From Nemertoderma westbladi (taxonomy: Eukaryota > Xenacoelomorpha > Nemertodermatida > Nemertodermatidae), in NCBI GenBank assembly GCA_032718475.1, contig JAUCBJ010002289.1:1-22267 (forward strand): a stretch of DNA of 22,267 bases, read 5' to 3'. Positions 1-9,320 of the stretch are shown here, in pieces. Numbering within the stretch: the first letter of the stretch is position 1; every line of letters begins with the position of its first letter. The position numbers and the translations under genes are program-made. A model generated the notes under the pieces. That model was not told where the DNA came from, ran no database searches, and saw only the letters and a program-made list of their open reading frames with translations.

Positions 1-601
1 TTTGCTGGGTAACTATTTACTACAAATACAAATAGAAGTCAAAAATTGCTCAGTTGACGACAGTTGTCCACCCCCTTTCAGGGTGTCCGTCCACCCCCAT
101 TCTGGGTAGGGTAGTGCTCCCTAACTGAAGTCAGTACATCTATACATACACGCTTATTCACTTACTTATACAGATATGTATTCAATTTCTGATTCTCTAC
201 TGTAAGTGCTGAAGTGTGCATACTGCATAATAGCATATTAATGCATGATTGTTAACACTAATCGGTACAGACTTGTGGTCTTTACTAAATGGTACATGTG
301 TGCTACAATTTGTAGTCATGTATGTCAATTGCATTTACTAAGTAATTTCAATAGGCCTAGGCCTATCAGCCTAAATGGTTAATTTGAGCTGTAAAACTAA
401 ATTAAAACTAAATTAAATTTGCATTTATTTAACTGTCTAACCAGGCAGCCAGACTGCAGACTGTCATCCTGAACTGAACACAATGTTGTTTTCAGATCTG
501 CAGATCATGATCAGGGTGATTTATCACATATTTCTCCCAAATAGACTACTTTAAACATACAGAAGATATTAGAGATCCCCTAACAAAACTGGCACAGCCC
601 A
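1..601. other. Intergenic DNA, no gene seen
   Basis: AT-rich sequence with no open frame that looks coding. It contains a short pyrimidine-rich stretch at about 68-110 and overlapping TAGGCCTA palindromes at 352-365. No promoter, RNA gene or complete mobile element was recognised. Confidence 0.5.
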
Positions 602-628
602 TCCATATCGTTAGTTCCTGATATTTTA

Positions 629-684
629 GGAGAAAGGAGCAGGTTACAGTGACTACCGGTAATTATTCTAACCAAAACAATAAA
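629..684 (-). repeat. Dispersed repeat R1, copy 1
   Basis: Read on the minus strand this contains TTTATTGTTTTGGTTAGAA followed about 20 nt later by TGTAACCTGCTCCTTTC. The same two blocks recur at 4580-4620, 9650-9690, 9721-9762 and, more divergent, 11460-11500. This copy directly abuts the 3' end of the PiggyBac-like remnant, so R1 may belong to that element family. That link is inferred from adjacency only. Confidence 0.55.
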
Positions 685-690
685 TGACTG

Positions 691-1252
691 TTAATTCACA
701 ATTCTTGTAAGAATATTATCAAATCGTAGACAGCGAATTAGAAATTTGAATAGTTGAAAGCCAAGAGTAGCTTTAAAGAATGGTGGTCCATGAATCGGAT
801 GCCAGAGCTCTTGAATGTTTTGATGTGCACTTTTATATACTCCTGCCATTATCAGTACAGCCAGGCTCACTATCAAGTTCGGTTATTGGGTTTTGTAAAA
901 CTCTAGGTACAACTCTGACAATATCTATCCGTTCTGATTCAACATACTCATCACCAGAACGTGCTAAAATGATATTTTCATTTGTGCCTGGTAATGTGTA
1001 ATGTGGATATAGATTCTCCTGAATCAGACTCACTATCCTGCTATCACTACCACCACTACAGCTGCTCTCGATCTCAAGTTCAAAATCACTATCACTCAAT
1101 AAACCTGAAATATTATCAATGTTTGAATCACAGTCATTTTCACTTTCCTCAATAAGCCTAATATTTTCTTCCCCTTCACTTGCTTCATCAGATGAACCTT
1201 CACTGCCATCATGAACATCTTCACCAAATATTATATGATGTTCTAAACTACA
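691..1252 (-). pseudogene. PiggyBac-like transposase fragment, decayed
   Basis: Two minus-strand reading frames together resemble the N-terminal half of a PiggyBac-derived (PGBD-type) transposase. The upstream frame (about 1252-833) encodes an acidic, serine-rich stretch with repeated E, D and S, typical of the N-terminus of these proteins. The next frame (876-691) carries IQELWHPIHGPPFF followed by FLIRCLRFDN. This matches the family pattern in which a 'W..GPPFF/F' block precedes a 'RFLRFD' helix near the start of the catalytic domain. The two frames are offset, and the linker normally present between acidic region and catalytic domain is missing. Reading stops right after the RFDN block, so no DDD catalytic residues are retained. 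It is therefore a truncated, frameshifted and inactive copy. Family assignment is from remembered motif patterns. Confidence 0.6.
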
Positions 1253-2160
1253 GAACTACGCCAAACTCTGGACATTTACGGAAACCGGGTGGGTACGTAC
1301 ATATAGAAATAAAATAATAAAACGTACAACCTACACAATGATGTTGCAGACTTACTGACTGACATATGATTTCGTTTTGTCAAGTAATAATTCGTATTGC
1401 ATGTATTGTATTGTAATTTACAATGTAATAATGTAAAGACCCAATCAAAATTGACTTTGATTAAATTTATGGTTGGGAAAATCGCCAATAAGATAATTTT
1501 TCAGATGGGCAGGGGCCTCAGAATTAGCTATTGAGTGTTGTTGTGTAGCATGAATGTGTAGCTCTTACCTAAAACATCAATATTACTTTACTGACTGTAT
1601 ATAACCTGTTTCTGCATCATATTGAACACAACCCCTCACTCTAGAACAACAATTTTATATGTGATTATATGGAGAACTCAAGACTACATTTTGTAGTTGA
1701 CATGTACCTTTGGAGGTTTTCTATTCTCAGTGGTGTATAAATAGACATTTATGGTCATAGGAATGTTTAAGCATATAATTAATGCCTTAATCTAGGGATA
1801 GATGGCGCCTGGAGTATTAATTCCAAAATTTCTTTAACAAACTTGATGCTGAAACATTTCGGACTACAAAATGTAGCACACATGTACGTATTAGTGTTAA
1901 GCGATATAATAGGATTATACTGATATACGAAACCTGTGAAAGTGAATACAAAGCCTCGCTGGTAGTAAGACATGTAGGAGTTACATCACAGCTCTGTATA
2001 CTGGTATAGATAGACCTCTGGACCTACTGTAGGTAGATGCGGCCATCCTATTCATCAATCTGACTAAAGCCCAGTGGCCATTTGGGAGTCTTAGTCTGTT
2101 GCTTTGCTATTAGGTACGTGATACCTACGGCTTGGGGAAGTTTGTAGTTAGGCAATGGAG
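1253..2160. other. Intergenic DNA, no gene seen
   Basis: AT-rich, with only short open frames lacking recognisable motifs. Nothing with codon structure, an RNA fold or a clear repeat boundary was seen. Confidence 0.45.
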
Positions 2161-2750
2161 ACTCAGAAAGATGTCACTCATATCCCAGAAGATGTCTAGC
2201 AGATCTCAAGTAGCAAGTCGGGCATCCTTTGATGTTCGGAGATCTCAAAGGCAACCCGATTTGGCTGCAATTGTGAGGAAATAGGCAGCGAGATTTGGTT
2301 TCACAAAGCAGCGAAATCTCGCTGAGAATACCCAACTGCGCTACGCCGGGCAATGAGCCGGAAGGGTCGGCGCAGAGATGTGCTACGCCGGCAGAGCACT
2401 GTCAATGGCTGAATGGTAGAGATGCTGCGCTCGGCGCAGCAGGCGTCGAAATATTCCCGGCGTCGACGCTGCAGAAATTGACCCGGCGGCGGCGCAGAAG
2501 CAGGAATCAGCCCAGCACACCCGGCGTACATATTTGCCTGGCGCAGCAATCCAGCAATCAGCCAAACCTAGCACCAGACAGACAGTGCTGCAGTGCTGCA
2601 GTGAGACTGAGACAGCAGACATGCGTTCATCAGACCAACAGCACAGCAACACAACAACAACTGGCCATGCAGGAGGCAGAAACTCACACTGTAGCACTGG
2701 CTGACTGCAAGCTGCAACTGGTCATTTATTTACGTATTTAACCTTATGCT
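2161..2750. promoter_or_regulatory. CpG-rich patch, possible promoter or first-exon region
   Basis: CpG dinucleotides are much denser at about 2330-2560 (many CGCC, GGCG and GTCG steps) than in the flanking AT-rich DNA. Several overlapping frames are open here on both strands (for example 2295-2741 plus and 2697-2383 minus), as expected from GC-rich sequence without stops. A short plus frame at 2171-2284 encodes a basic, serine-rich 37-residue peptide. A 10-bp inverted repeat (AGCGAGATTT / AAATCTCGCT) lies at 2287-2323. It could be an unmethylated promoter of the broken plus-strand gene downstream, a 5' exon, or an unrecognised repeat. No protein family was recognised. Confidence 0.3.
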
Positions 2751-3054
2751 GTTATGCAGTAGGCAGGTAGGCTATCAAAGTTCCAGCTATCAGCTGATCA
2801 GTCATTATTGCTATTGGTCATAGGCCTAGTCAGTTTATTTATTTACATAATATTGCAATGCAATATAATAATGCAATGCAGGCATGGGGTGTTGGCGTTG
2901 GGCCAGTAGTTCAATAAAACCTGAAATTAATTCATTGTTGGATGGATATTGTTTACCTGGTTTTGGTTACTGTTGCTGTTTAAAGGTATGGTGTAGTGTA
3001 GTTGCATTCTCATACTTTTAATATTTATACAGCTTAATTTTTTCATTACTCTTA

Positions 3055-4024
3055 GATTGGGATCAATTATTTAAACGAAAGGCAACCCACTCACCACCAC
3101 AAATAACAAAGAAAACTAAACGTGATGAGGAGTCCTATTACTGTTTGGAGTGTCTCCGGAAAGGTCCAAATGGATCAAAGTCATTACAGTCGTGTTTGGT
3201 TGGGAGGAGTCGCGAACATAAGCGTCATAAGGATCGCCACCACAAGGATCTGCATTCCTCTAAAAGTACCGTACTCTAATATCGAAATATGATCCGAGTA
3301 CATCTGAACTTGTAAACAAATTCAAGGTCCCCCCCCCAGTAAAACTAGAGAATCACAAACAACAGAGGGACCATCCATCCCACGCCAGATTAGTGCTGAG
3401 ACACCATCCACCCAACACCAGGAGCAGGCTATTGTAGAACCATTGTCGTCAATAAGTACTGATATTGCAAGTGCTATAGGCCTACCGGTATCAGTTTTAT
3501 TACCCCTAAATATAACAGCTGCGGAGAGTGAGAATTGTGAAGAAGATTTAACCTCTTCTTCTCCCCCACCATTGACTTTATCCATTGGTCATGATATTGA
3601 TCGCCCAACATGACCATCTTCGTGGTTTTCTAATGCACCCTCTAGTACTTCCTCAATATCATCTGAATTAAAGTCCATGGAGAATAGGATATTGGATGCC
3701 TTAAAAGATTTGCAATTAAGTCCAGTTCCTAAGCCGCTACCACAACCAGAAGGTGCAGAGGATAGTTATATTGACTGGAACGCTATAAAAGCACTAGATG
3801 ATTTGCCAGAATGTATCTGTTCAACTGTGTCCACGGACAATGTAGTGCGTATTATATGTGATATATGTTCCAGATTTTACTAGGAAACAGGACGAAAGCT
3901 TGTTTCCCAATCTCTCGCTGCTGGATTAGTGTACAGGTGACAGGGGTGAAAAGGCAGTGCAAATAGTATCCGCTGAGGGAAATGCGTGGGTGAGATTGAA
4001 AAGCCTTGTAAAACATAGGATGGC
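3055..4024 (+). pseudogene. Broken coding region, possibly the N-terminal part of a transposase-derived gene
   Basis: An open segment (3055-3279) follows a plausible splice acceptor (TTCATTACTCTTAG) and encodes a basic Lys/His/Arg-rich peptide with a CLEC cysteine pair. A second stretch (about 3339-3884) follows a run of Cs and reads as a Ser/Pro/Glu-rich low-complexity region. It is interrupted by an in-frame TGA at 3611-3613 and stopped by TAG at 3882-3884. The part from 3677 encodes MENRILDALKDLQL, then YIDWNAIKALDDLPECI, then DNVVRIICDICSRFY. Coding-like text continues past the TAG, and a shifted frame at about 3940-4024 contains NAWVRLKSLVKHRM, resembling the pre-zinc-finger part of TTF/hAT-type proteins. 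It ends at the inverted-repeat boundary at 4027. I infer it is the 5' half of the gene whose remnant resumes at 10389. Alternatively it is an unrelated decayed multi-exon gene. Confidence 0.4.
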
Positions 4025-4026
4025 TA

Positions 4027-4067
4027 AAACGTCTGTCCTTATCTGATCTGATCTGATCTGATCTGAC
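4027..4067 (+). repeat. Left terminal inverted repeat
   Basis: It begins AAACGTCTGTCCTTATCTGA and continues with GATCT pentamers to GAC at 4067. It matches 10351-10386 on the opposite strand, with one extra pentamer. TA precedes it at 4025-4026. Confidence 0.6.
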
Positions 4068-4094
4068 GGTATCTGACACTTGTTCCACCTTGGT

Positions 4095-4375
4095 TCAGAG
4101 CGCACCTTGGTGTAGTGGTTATATTGAATTCACATATCTCGGAGGTTGTGGGTTCAACCCCGGCGTGGCGGCCAAGGTAGTTTTCGATTCGGCACGAATG
4201 TTTTGAAGGGTTTAGCGAGGCTGGACTTTCTGCCTATGTCAGCATGTGAAGTTTCCCCGGTATTCCACTTAAACTAAGGGGGGGATTCAATATAACACCT
4301 CCCGCTCTGAAACTAACGATAATAACTAAAAGACTAACTGAAACGAACTAAAAGGAATTCAAATAAAATAAGCTA
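4095..4375 (+). mobile_element. tRNA-derived SINE
   Basis: A Pol III type A box, TGGTGTAGTGG (4108-4118), and a B box, GGTTCAACCCC (4151-4161), are spaced as in a tRNA gene. The A-box region resembles tRNA-Val. The tRNA-like head is followed by an unrelated body of about 150 nt, with a G run near 4278, and an A-rich tail of repeated AACTAAAAG-like units (4320-4372). The cloverleaf is degenerate, so this is a SINE and not a functional tRNA gene. Pol III would transcribe it on the plus strand, and it would depend on a LINE in trans to move. The exact 5' and 3' limits are approximate. It lies inside the inverted-repeat-bounded block. Confidence 0.65.
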
Positions 4376-4423
4376 GAAAACTTAAATTTGTCTTTAGCGG
4401 CTGGTGCCAAATTTTGGTGCCGG

Positions 4424-4790
4424 CCCATGTGAAGAATACCGCCCACACAAGGATTTCACTTTTCAGTCGACTTTTACTGGAATTTTATATATGAAGATTT
4501 TAATTATTTTTTAATTTATCTTTATTGAGTGTATTATAGAGCTTATTTATGTCTTATAACCTGAAAATATACTAATTCGTTTATTGTTTTGGTTATATTC
4601 AGCCGTTCTGTAACCTGTGTTTTGGTGAAAACCTGGTATTCTTTACATGGGGGTAACTGCAAAGTGAAATATAACGTCATAAAGTCTGGTATTCTTCGCC
4701 CATGTAAAGAATACCAGGATTTCACTTTTCGGTCGATTTTTTATTGGTCGATATTTTTTATTAAATTTATCTTTATTAAGTGTTTTATGC
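4424..4790. repeat. Direct repeat pair with internal hairpin
   Basis: Two related blocks start CCCATGTGAAGAATACC (4424) and CCCATGTAAAGAATACC (4699). Both continue into ATTTCACTTTTC and then AATTTATCTTTATT. A perfect 20-bp inverted repeat joins 4632-4651 to 4699-4718 with a 47-nt loop. An R1 copy (4580-4620) lies between the direct copies. This is probably the end structure of an older non-autonomous element; its family is unknown. Confidence 0.5.
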
Positions 4791-4857
4791 GCATGCGCGA
4801 TGTCCTTTATTTTTTGAGGCATCCCCCTCTCTATTATTTTTTGAGGGGATGATCTTA

Positions 4858-5070
4858 TGGCGATTATTATTAGTAACAAATAAGTGTAGAGCCCAGAAAG
4901 TTAATTTAATATTACTACAATAATATTCAGTCAACAATAAATGAAACCATACCGATATATATAATACAATCACCTAATGTATTATAGGCAAACCAATAAT
5001 AATGATAATCAGCTGATTGCCAGCTGTGCATTCTTATCTGTTCTGGCTCAGGCCAATTACATGATCGCCA
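4858..5070 (-). repeat. 3' LTR
   Basis: A 213-bp copy, TG...CA bounded, matching 9321-9533 base for base by eye. Its ends form inverted repeats (TGGCGAT/ATCGCCA, extendable by TA). It lies directly downstream of the polypurine tract on the minus strand and should supply the polyadenylation region of the element's transcript. Confidence 0.93.
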
Positions 5071-5075
5071 TAGTA

Positions 5076-5084
5076 CTCCCTCCC
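5076..5084 (-). other. Polypurine tract
   Basis: The minus strand reads GGGAGGGAG, then TACTA, then the LTR start TGGCGATC. A purine run immediately upstream of the 3' LTR is the expected plus-strand DNA priming site of an LTR retrotransposon. Confidence 0.75.
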
Positions 5085-5212
5085 AGCGACGCTTACTGGC
5101 CAGAGTTGGAAGGTGATACCAACACGGACCTGTATGCGGAGAGATACAATTATAGTTTATTTAACAATTTCCTTCACCATTAAGTATGACACACAATATG
5201 ATATTCTGAATA

Positions 5213-8200
5213 CTATGATATACTGTTCATAGTCCCTCGAACTTTACCGGGTGGTCTCACTGCCCTGCCCGACCTGGTGGCTGGCAACACCGCCGGCAGT
5301 GCCATCCCATACGCCACCTTCAATCTGTCTATAGAAACCACGTCCTTCTTCCCGTTGATGTTGAGGATGAAGGCCTTCTCCCCAACCTCTAGGACACGGA
5401 AAGGGCCTTTGTATGGCCTGGTGAGGGGTGTTGAGCGCGCGTCAACACGCACAAATACCCATCCTGTGTTGGCTAGGTCTTGTGACACGTGTGCCGGTGG
5501 TTTGTGATGGTGGATAGGTGGGGGTGGTTGTAGTTGTTGCATGACCCTGCGGAGTTCGTCGACGAAGGGTTGAGTCGGTTGTGAGGCCCTGTCTACTGTC
5601 TCCGACGACACAAAATCCCCGGGGAGCGTTAAAGCCGTGCCGTAGGTGAGGTCCGCCGCCGAACACTCTGGGTCTTCTCTCCACACGGTGCGCATGTGGA
5701 GGAGCGCAAAAGGCAAGTGCGTCATCCAGGTGGCCCCGGCGGCCTCGCACCTGGCCTCCAGCGTCGTCTTCAGCTGTCGGTGTATTCTCTCCACCATCCC
5801 ATTTGCTTGCGGGTGGTACGCGGTTGTGTTCGAGGCTGTTGTTCCCATGAGTTTGTTGAGCGCAATCCACAGTGTCGATGTGAATTGCGGTCCCCTGTCC
5901 GATGTAAGGTCCGTCGGAACCCCGAAACGGGCAATCCAGCCTCTTAGCAAGGCCGATGCGCACTCCTCAGCCGTTGCTCTCACCATGGGGATGGCTTCCG
6001 GCCACCGGGAGAACCGGTCTACGACCGTGAATAGGTAGTTGTATCCCTCAGACGTCGGCAGGGGGCCGACTATGTCAACGTGGAGTGATCCGAAACGGCG
6101 ATTTGGTGGTGGTCGCGTGACTAGAGGGGCCTTGTTGTGTCTTGCGACCTTGGATGCTTGGCACTGTAAGCATTCTTTACACCACCGTCTCACGTCTTTC
6201 TTCTGTCCATGCCACACAAACCTCATTGCCACGGCCTTTTGTGTCGGGCGAACTGCGGCGTGGCCCAAGCCGTGTACCATGTCGAAAGCCCTCTTGGTCC
6301 ACTCTTTTGGGAGGACAGGACGGTTCAGTCCGGTAGAATCGTCGCAGAGTATGGATAACCCATTATCAAATGGCACATCAATGAGATGGAGTCCTGAGAT
6401 GGCGGTTCGATACGCGGCGATCTCCTCGCTGAACGACTGATCTCGGGATAGCGATTTGTAATCCATTCCTCTTACCGGGTGAACTGTTGAGAGCAACGGA
6501 GGCGTTGGACTATCCGGAGTGGCGCGGGAGAGAGCGTCCGCTACTACGTTGGAATTCCCTGAGACGTGGCGGACGTCAGAGGTGAATTCCGCAATGAAAG
6601 CTAAGTGCCTTGTCTGGCGAGGTGAGCGCTCTACTGCAGAGGCCAATGCACCAGTTAGCGGGCGGTGATCTGTTAAGATGTGGAAACTCCGGCCCTCTAG
6701 GTGGTGTCGGAAAGCCTTGATGGACAGGTAGACGGCCAATAATTCTCTGTCGAACGCCGAGTATTTCATTTCCGCCGGTTTGAGTTTCTTCGAGTAGAAA
6801 GAGACTGGTGCCCACAACCCCGATGGCTGCAATTGAGACAACTCGGCACCTACTGCCAAGCCGGAGGCGTCCGTAGTAACGCGCGTTTGCGCACGAGAGT
6901 TTGGGTGTACTAAGAGGACCGCAGATGCGAGGGCATCTTTGGCAGCATTGAAAGCGGCCACGCACTCGACGGAGAAGAAGAAGTGGGATGGTTTCTTGAC
7001 CCTGACCGCCTCGTAGAGGGGACGGAGGACACCGGCTAGACCAGGAACGAATCGGTGGTAATAATTGATGACGCCCAGAAAGCGTTGTAGATCCGCCTTG
7101 GACTTTGGCGCCACGTACTCCTTGATCGCATTTACTCTTGTCGGCAATGGAGCAATACCTTCGCAGGTAACCCGGTGGCCCAAGTAGTTGAGTTCAGTGG
7201 CTCCGAGGACACTCTTGGTCTTGTTTATGACGAGGCCATTGTCTCTGAGAAGGCGTAGAACCGTGCGGAGATGTTCTTCATGTTCGTCGTTGCCATTGCT
7301 CGCGATCAGCACATCGTCTAGATATACGAAAACGAAGGGGAGTCCCTGGAGTACTCCGGACATTAGGCGTTGAAACGCTTGCGCTGCGTTCCTAAGTCCG
7401 AAAGGCATGCGGACAAACTCCCAGAGACCGAACGGTGTGATTATCGCAGTCTTGGGAATGTCCGCGGCCGCCATGGGGATCTGGTGGTAGCCTTTGATTA
7501 GGTCCAGTTTGGAAAAGACGGTGCATCCGGCGACGTTGACGTTAAAGTCTTGTACGTGTGGTAGGGGATAGCGGTCGTCTTCTGTGACTTCGTTTAGTCT
7601 CCGGTAGTCACCACACGGCCTCCACGACCCATCTGGTTTCAGTACCATGTGTAATGGGCTGGCCCAAGGCGAGGATGATGGGCGGATGATTCCGGCGGCT
7701 TCCATCTTCGCGAACTCCGCCTTGGCCGCCGCTAACTTGTCTGTGTTCAATCTTCGCGCCCTGGCAAACACAGGCGGCCCGTGGGTCGGTATATAATGTT
7801 CTACTCTGTGTTTGTTAGGGGCTCCCACCTCGAAGCGGGGGACGAGCACCTCGGGGTAGTCCGCCAAGATGGCGTCGAAGCGGGAGAGCCAGGAAACTCG
7901 GAGCCCGGCGAGGACGGTAGAGAGTGAGGCCGGTGTGCCGTACACCGAGTATCCGTGGTCGAGGTTAACGAGCCGGCGTCCTCTCATGTCGATTGCGAAA
8001 CCAAATGACGCGAAGAAATCGGCGCCGAGGATCGCCTCACCGACGTCAGCAACGATGAAATCATGTGTAAAGAGTTTGTCTCCCTCGGTGGAGGACCTGA
8101 GAGATATACCACAGTTAGACTCGCCCCATGCTCGTATCTTGGAGCCGTTTGCTGCGACCAGAGGGGAGGATTCGGGTTCACGGCGTTGACGTGGAGAGGC

Positions 8201-8272
8201 TGGGAGGACAGAGATGTCCGCTCCTGAGTCGATTAGGAAGGAGACGCCGGTGCGGCGGTCTACTATTCTCAT
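5213..8272 (-). CDS. pol: Pol polyprotein (protease, RT, RNase H, integrase)
   Basis: The enzyme polyprotein copies the element's RNA and integrates the DNA. Positions are counted from the first in-frame Met. The aspartic protease has DSGADISVLP (15-24). Reverse transcriptase has KLDLIKGYHQ (255-264, Asp257) and the active site YLDD (317-320). RNase H has TDASGLAVGAEL (467-478) with Asp468, Glu510, Asp535 and the VADALSR block (577-583). The integrase zinc finger is His667/His671/Cys701/Cys704. Its core has Asp733, Asp792 and Glu828, with the last two separated by 35 residues. A GPF-type C-terminal module lies at about 949-987; no chromodomain is evident. No inactivating stop or frameshift was seen. 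The frame is in -1 register to gag and open from 8326, so translation probably enters by frameshifting rather than at this Met. The end is a TAG at 5213-5215. Confidence 0.95.
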   Translation of the reverse strand: MRIVDRRTGVSFLIDSGADISVLPASPRQRREPESSPLVAANGSKIRAWGESNCGISLRSSTEGDKLFTHDFIVADVGEAILGADFFASFGFAIDMRGRRLVNLDHGYSVYGTPASLSTVLAGLRVSWLSRFDAILADYPEVLVPRFEVGAPNKHRVEHYIPTHGPPVFARARRLNTDKLAAAKAEFAKMEAAGIIRPSSSPWASPLHMVLKPDGSWRPCGDYRRLNEVTEDDRYPLPHVQDFNVNVAGCTVFSKLDLIKGYHQIPMAAADIPKTAIITPFGLWEFVRMPFGLRNAAQAFQRLMSGVLQGLPFVFVYLDDVLIASNGNDEHEEHLRTVLRLLRDNGLVINKTKSVLGATELNYLGHRVTCEGIAPLPTRVNAIKEYVAPKSKADLQRFLGVINYYHRFVPGLAGVLRPLYEAVRVKKPSHFFFSVECVAAFNAAKDALASAVLLVHPNSRAQTRVTTDASGLAVGAELSQLQPSGLWAPVSFYSKKLKPAEMKYSAFDRELLAVYLSIKAFRHHLEGRSFHILTDHRPLTGALASAVERSPRQTRHLAFIAEFTSDVRHVSGNSNVVADALSRATPDSPTPPLLSTVHPVRGMDYKSLSRDQSFSEEIAAYRTAISGLHLIDVPFDNGLSILCDDSTGLNRPVLPKEWTKRAFDMVHGLGHAAVRPTQKAVAMRFVWHGQKKDVRRWCKECLQCQASKVARHNKAPLVTRPPPNRRFGSLHVDIVGPLPTSEGYNYLFTVVDRFSRWPEAIPMVRATAEECASALLRGWIARFGVPTDLTSDRGPQFTSTLWIALNKLMGTTASNTTAYHPQANGMVERIHRQLKTTLEARCEAAGATWMTHLPFALLHMRTVWREDPECSAADLTYGTALTLPGDFVSSETVDRASQPTQPFVDELRRVMQQLQPPPPIHHHKPPAHVSQDLANTGWVFVRVDARSTPLTRPYKGPFRVLEVGEKAFILNINGKKDVVSIDRLKVAYGMALPAVLPATRSGRAVRPPGKVRGTMNSIS

Positions 8273-8291
8273 CGTATACCTCTTCTTTGTG

Positions 8292-8332
8292 CCGACCGCT
8301 CCGGTAATTAGCGGCCGGCCTAATCGTTTCCC
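8292..8332 (-). promoter_or_regulatory. Gag-Pol -1 ribosomal frameshift signal
   Basis: On the minus strand the heptamer GGGAAAC (8332-8326) sits in the gag frame as G GGA AAC, the canonical X XXY YYZ slippery form. A 7-nt spacer (8325-8319), which includes the gag stop TAG, separates it from a stem. CCGGCCGC (8318-8311) pairs with GCGGTCGG (8299-8292), giving 8 bp with one G-U across an 11-nt loop. Slipping back one base gives the pol frame, which is open from this point. Signal type, spacing and frame all agree; function has not been tested. Confidence 0.8.
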
Positions 8333-9249
8333 GGCAGTTCTGTTGCATCCATTGAGTTGTACGCTGGGGACCCCTCTTCGTATAGCACATTCACGTTACT
8401 GCGGAAACGGCAGCCGCCCCCTTTGCATCTGTTCGCTCTGCGTCCAAAGGTTTTGTGATAGTAACACAGCCCATTGGAGAGCTCCACTGTGTTGAAAGAG
8501 GAGGGGAAAGGGCGTCCCTGCTGTTGGCGACTGCCGCCGCTTGAGCCCGACTGCCCCGAGCTATACCTGTTCCCTCCAAAACCTCCATTGTTACCGCCTC
8601 GTCCTCCGCCGCGTCGCCCTCCGCCGGAACTGACGGCGTTTATGCCGGGCTGACCTTTGGCCTCTAATACCTTGTCGCACATCGCTGCAAAATCTTCGCC
8701 AGTGGTGGTGTCAGTGACCGTGGTTGAAACGATTGCAGCGATGTCCTTGGGCAGCTGGGAGACGAACAAAGCGCGCAGGAGGGTGTCGGCGTTCCCGTCA
8801 GAGAGCGACTGCAAGTACCTCCAGTAGGATGATGGTTTCCGGTCGCCGAGGCCGGTTAGGTTCAGCAATTCTTTGTCCTTGGAGGCCTGGGTCTGCGCGT
8901 AGGCGGAGATTAGCGCCTCCTTGAGGGTCTGGTACCTGGTGCCTGCAGCCGGGGGGTGCTCCAGGATGTGGCGTACCTCTGCCGCCGCGACACCATCGAG
9001 TGCGGTTATCAAATAGCCGTAGCGAGTTTCGTCCGAGGTGATTGGTGGCGCGCGCGTCGAGAATGCAGCCTCGGTCTGTATAAACCATAGTTTTGGTTCG
9101 TTCCTCCAGAAGGAGGCCAGTTTTAGAGATACAGCATTGAGGGACTCCGTGGCTGTGACGGCCGTGGTCCGCTCTTGTTTCAGCCAGTCCAACTCGACCT
9201 GCAGTTCTTCCATCGTCATTGTCATCTTGGGGGGTTGACTAACGGCCAT
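8320..9249 (-). CDS. gag: Gag-like structural protein with CHCC motif
   Basis: This 309-residue protein would form the particle in which reverse transcription occurs. Residues about 40-200 form the retrotransposon Gag-like helical domain, starting SLKLASFWRNEPKLWFIQTE. A Gly/Arg/Ser-rich, positively charged stretch follows (about 207-246), likely RNA-binding. Near the C-terminus is LCYYHKTFGRRANRC with a further Cys at 280. The C262, H265, C275, C280 pattern (C-x2-H-x9-C-x4-C) differs from the usual CCHC knuckle and resembles the CHCC finger described for CsRn1-type elements. The start Met at 9249 follows an AT-rich leader of about 50 nt after the primer-binding site. The stop TAG (8322-8320) is two codons after the frameshift heptamer, so most ribosomes would make Gag alone. 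Confidence 0.9.
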   Translation of the reverse strand: MAVSQPPKMTMTMEELQVELDWLKQERTTAVTATESLNAVSLKLASFWRNEPKLWFIQTEAAFSTRAPPITSDETRYGYLITALDGVAAAEVRHILEHPPAAGTRYQTLKEALISAYAQTQASKDKELLNLTGLGDRKPSSYWRYLQSLSDGNADTLLRALFVSQLPKDIAAIVSTTVTDTTTGEDFAAMCDKVLEAKGQPGINAVSSGGGRRGGGRGGNNGGFGGNRYSSGQSGSSGGSRQQQGRPFPSSFNTVELSNGLCYYHKTFGRRANRCKGGGCRFRSNVNVLYEEGSPAYNSMDATELPGND

Positions 9250-9302
9250 TTAGGTAATTAATTAATTTAAATTAATAAATAAAATAAATTTAAAATTAAA
9301 TC

Positions 9303-9317
9303 TCGTCCGGGTCACCA
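9303..9317 (-). other. Primer-binding site, tRNA-Trp-like
   Basis: Just inside the 5' LTR the minus strand reads TGGTGACCCGGACGAGA. The eukaryotic tRNA-Trp 3' end would pair with TGGTGACCCCGACGTGA, so 13 of the first 14 positions agree. A 3-nt gap (TAT on the minus strand) separates the site from the TG...CA LTR boundary. The tRNA identity is from memory of tRNA-Trp and needs the host tRNA sequence. Confidence 0.65.
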
Positions 9318-9320
9318 ATA

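Noticed and set aside
2295-2741. A 148-codon plus-strand protein in the CpG-rich patch
   Set aside because: Three frames on both strands are open over the same GC-rich DNA and the product is low-complexity and Gln/Arg-rich, so it is not called as a gene.
3322-3585. Minus-strand 87-codon ORF
   Set aside because: It is opposite the plus-strand broken coding region, shows no family motif and overlaps a C homopolymer.
4095-4175. A genuine tRNA-Val gene
   Set aside because: A and B boxes are present, but acceptor and anticodon stems do not pair well, and a SINE-like body and A-rich tail follow.
5277-8495. Many plus-strand and alternate-frame ORFs of 60-173 codons opposite pol and gag
   Set aside because: They are antisense or shifted shadows of the intact GC-rich retrotransposon frames and carry no recognisable motif.
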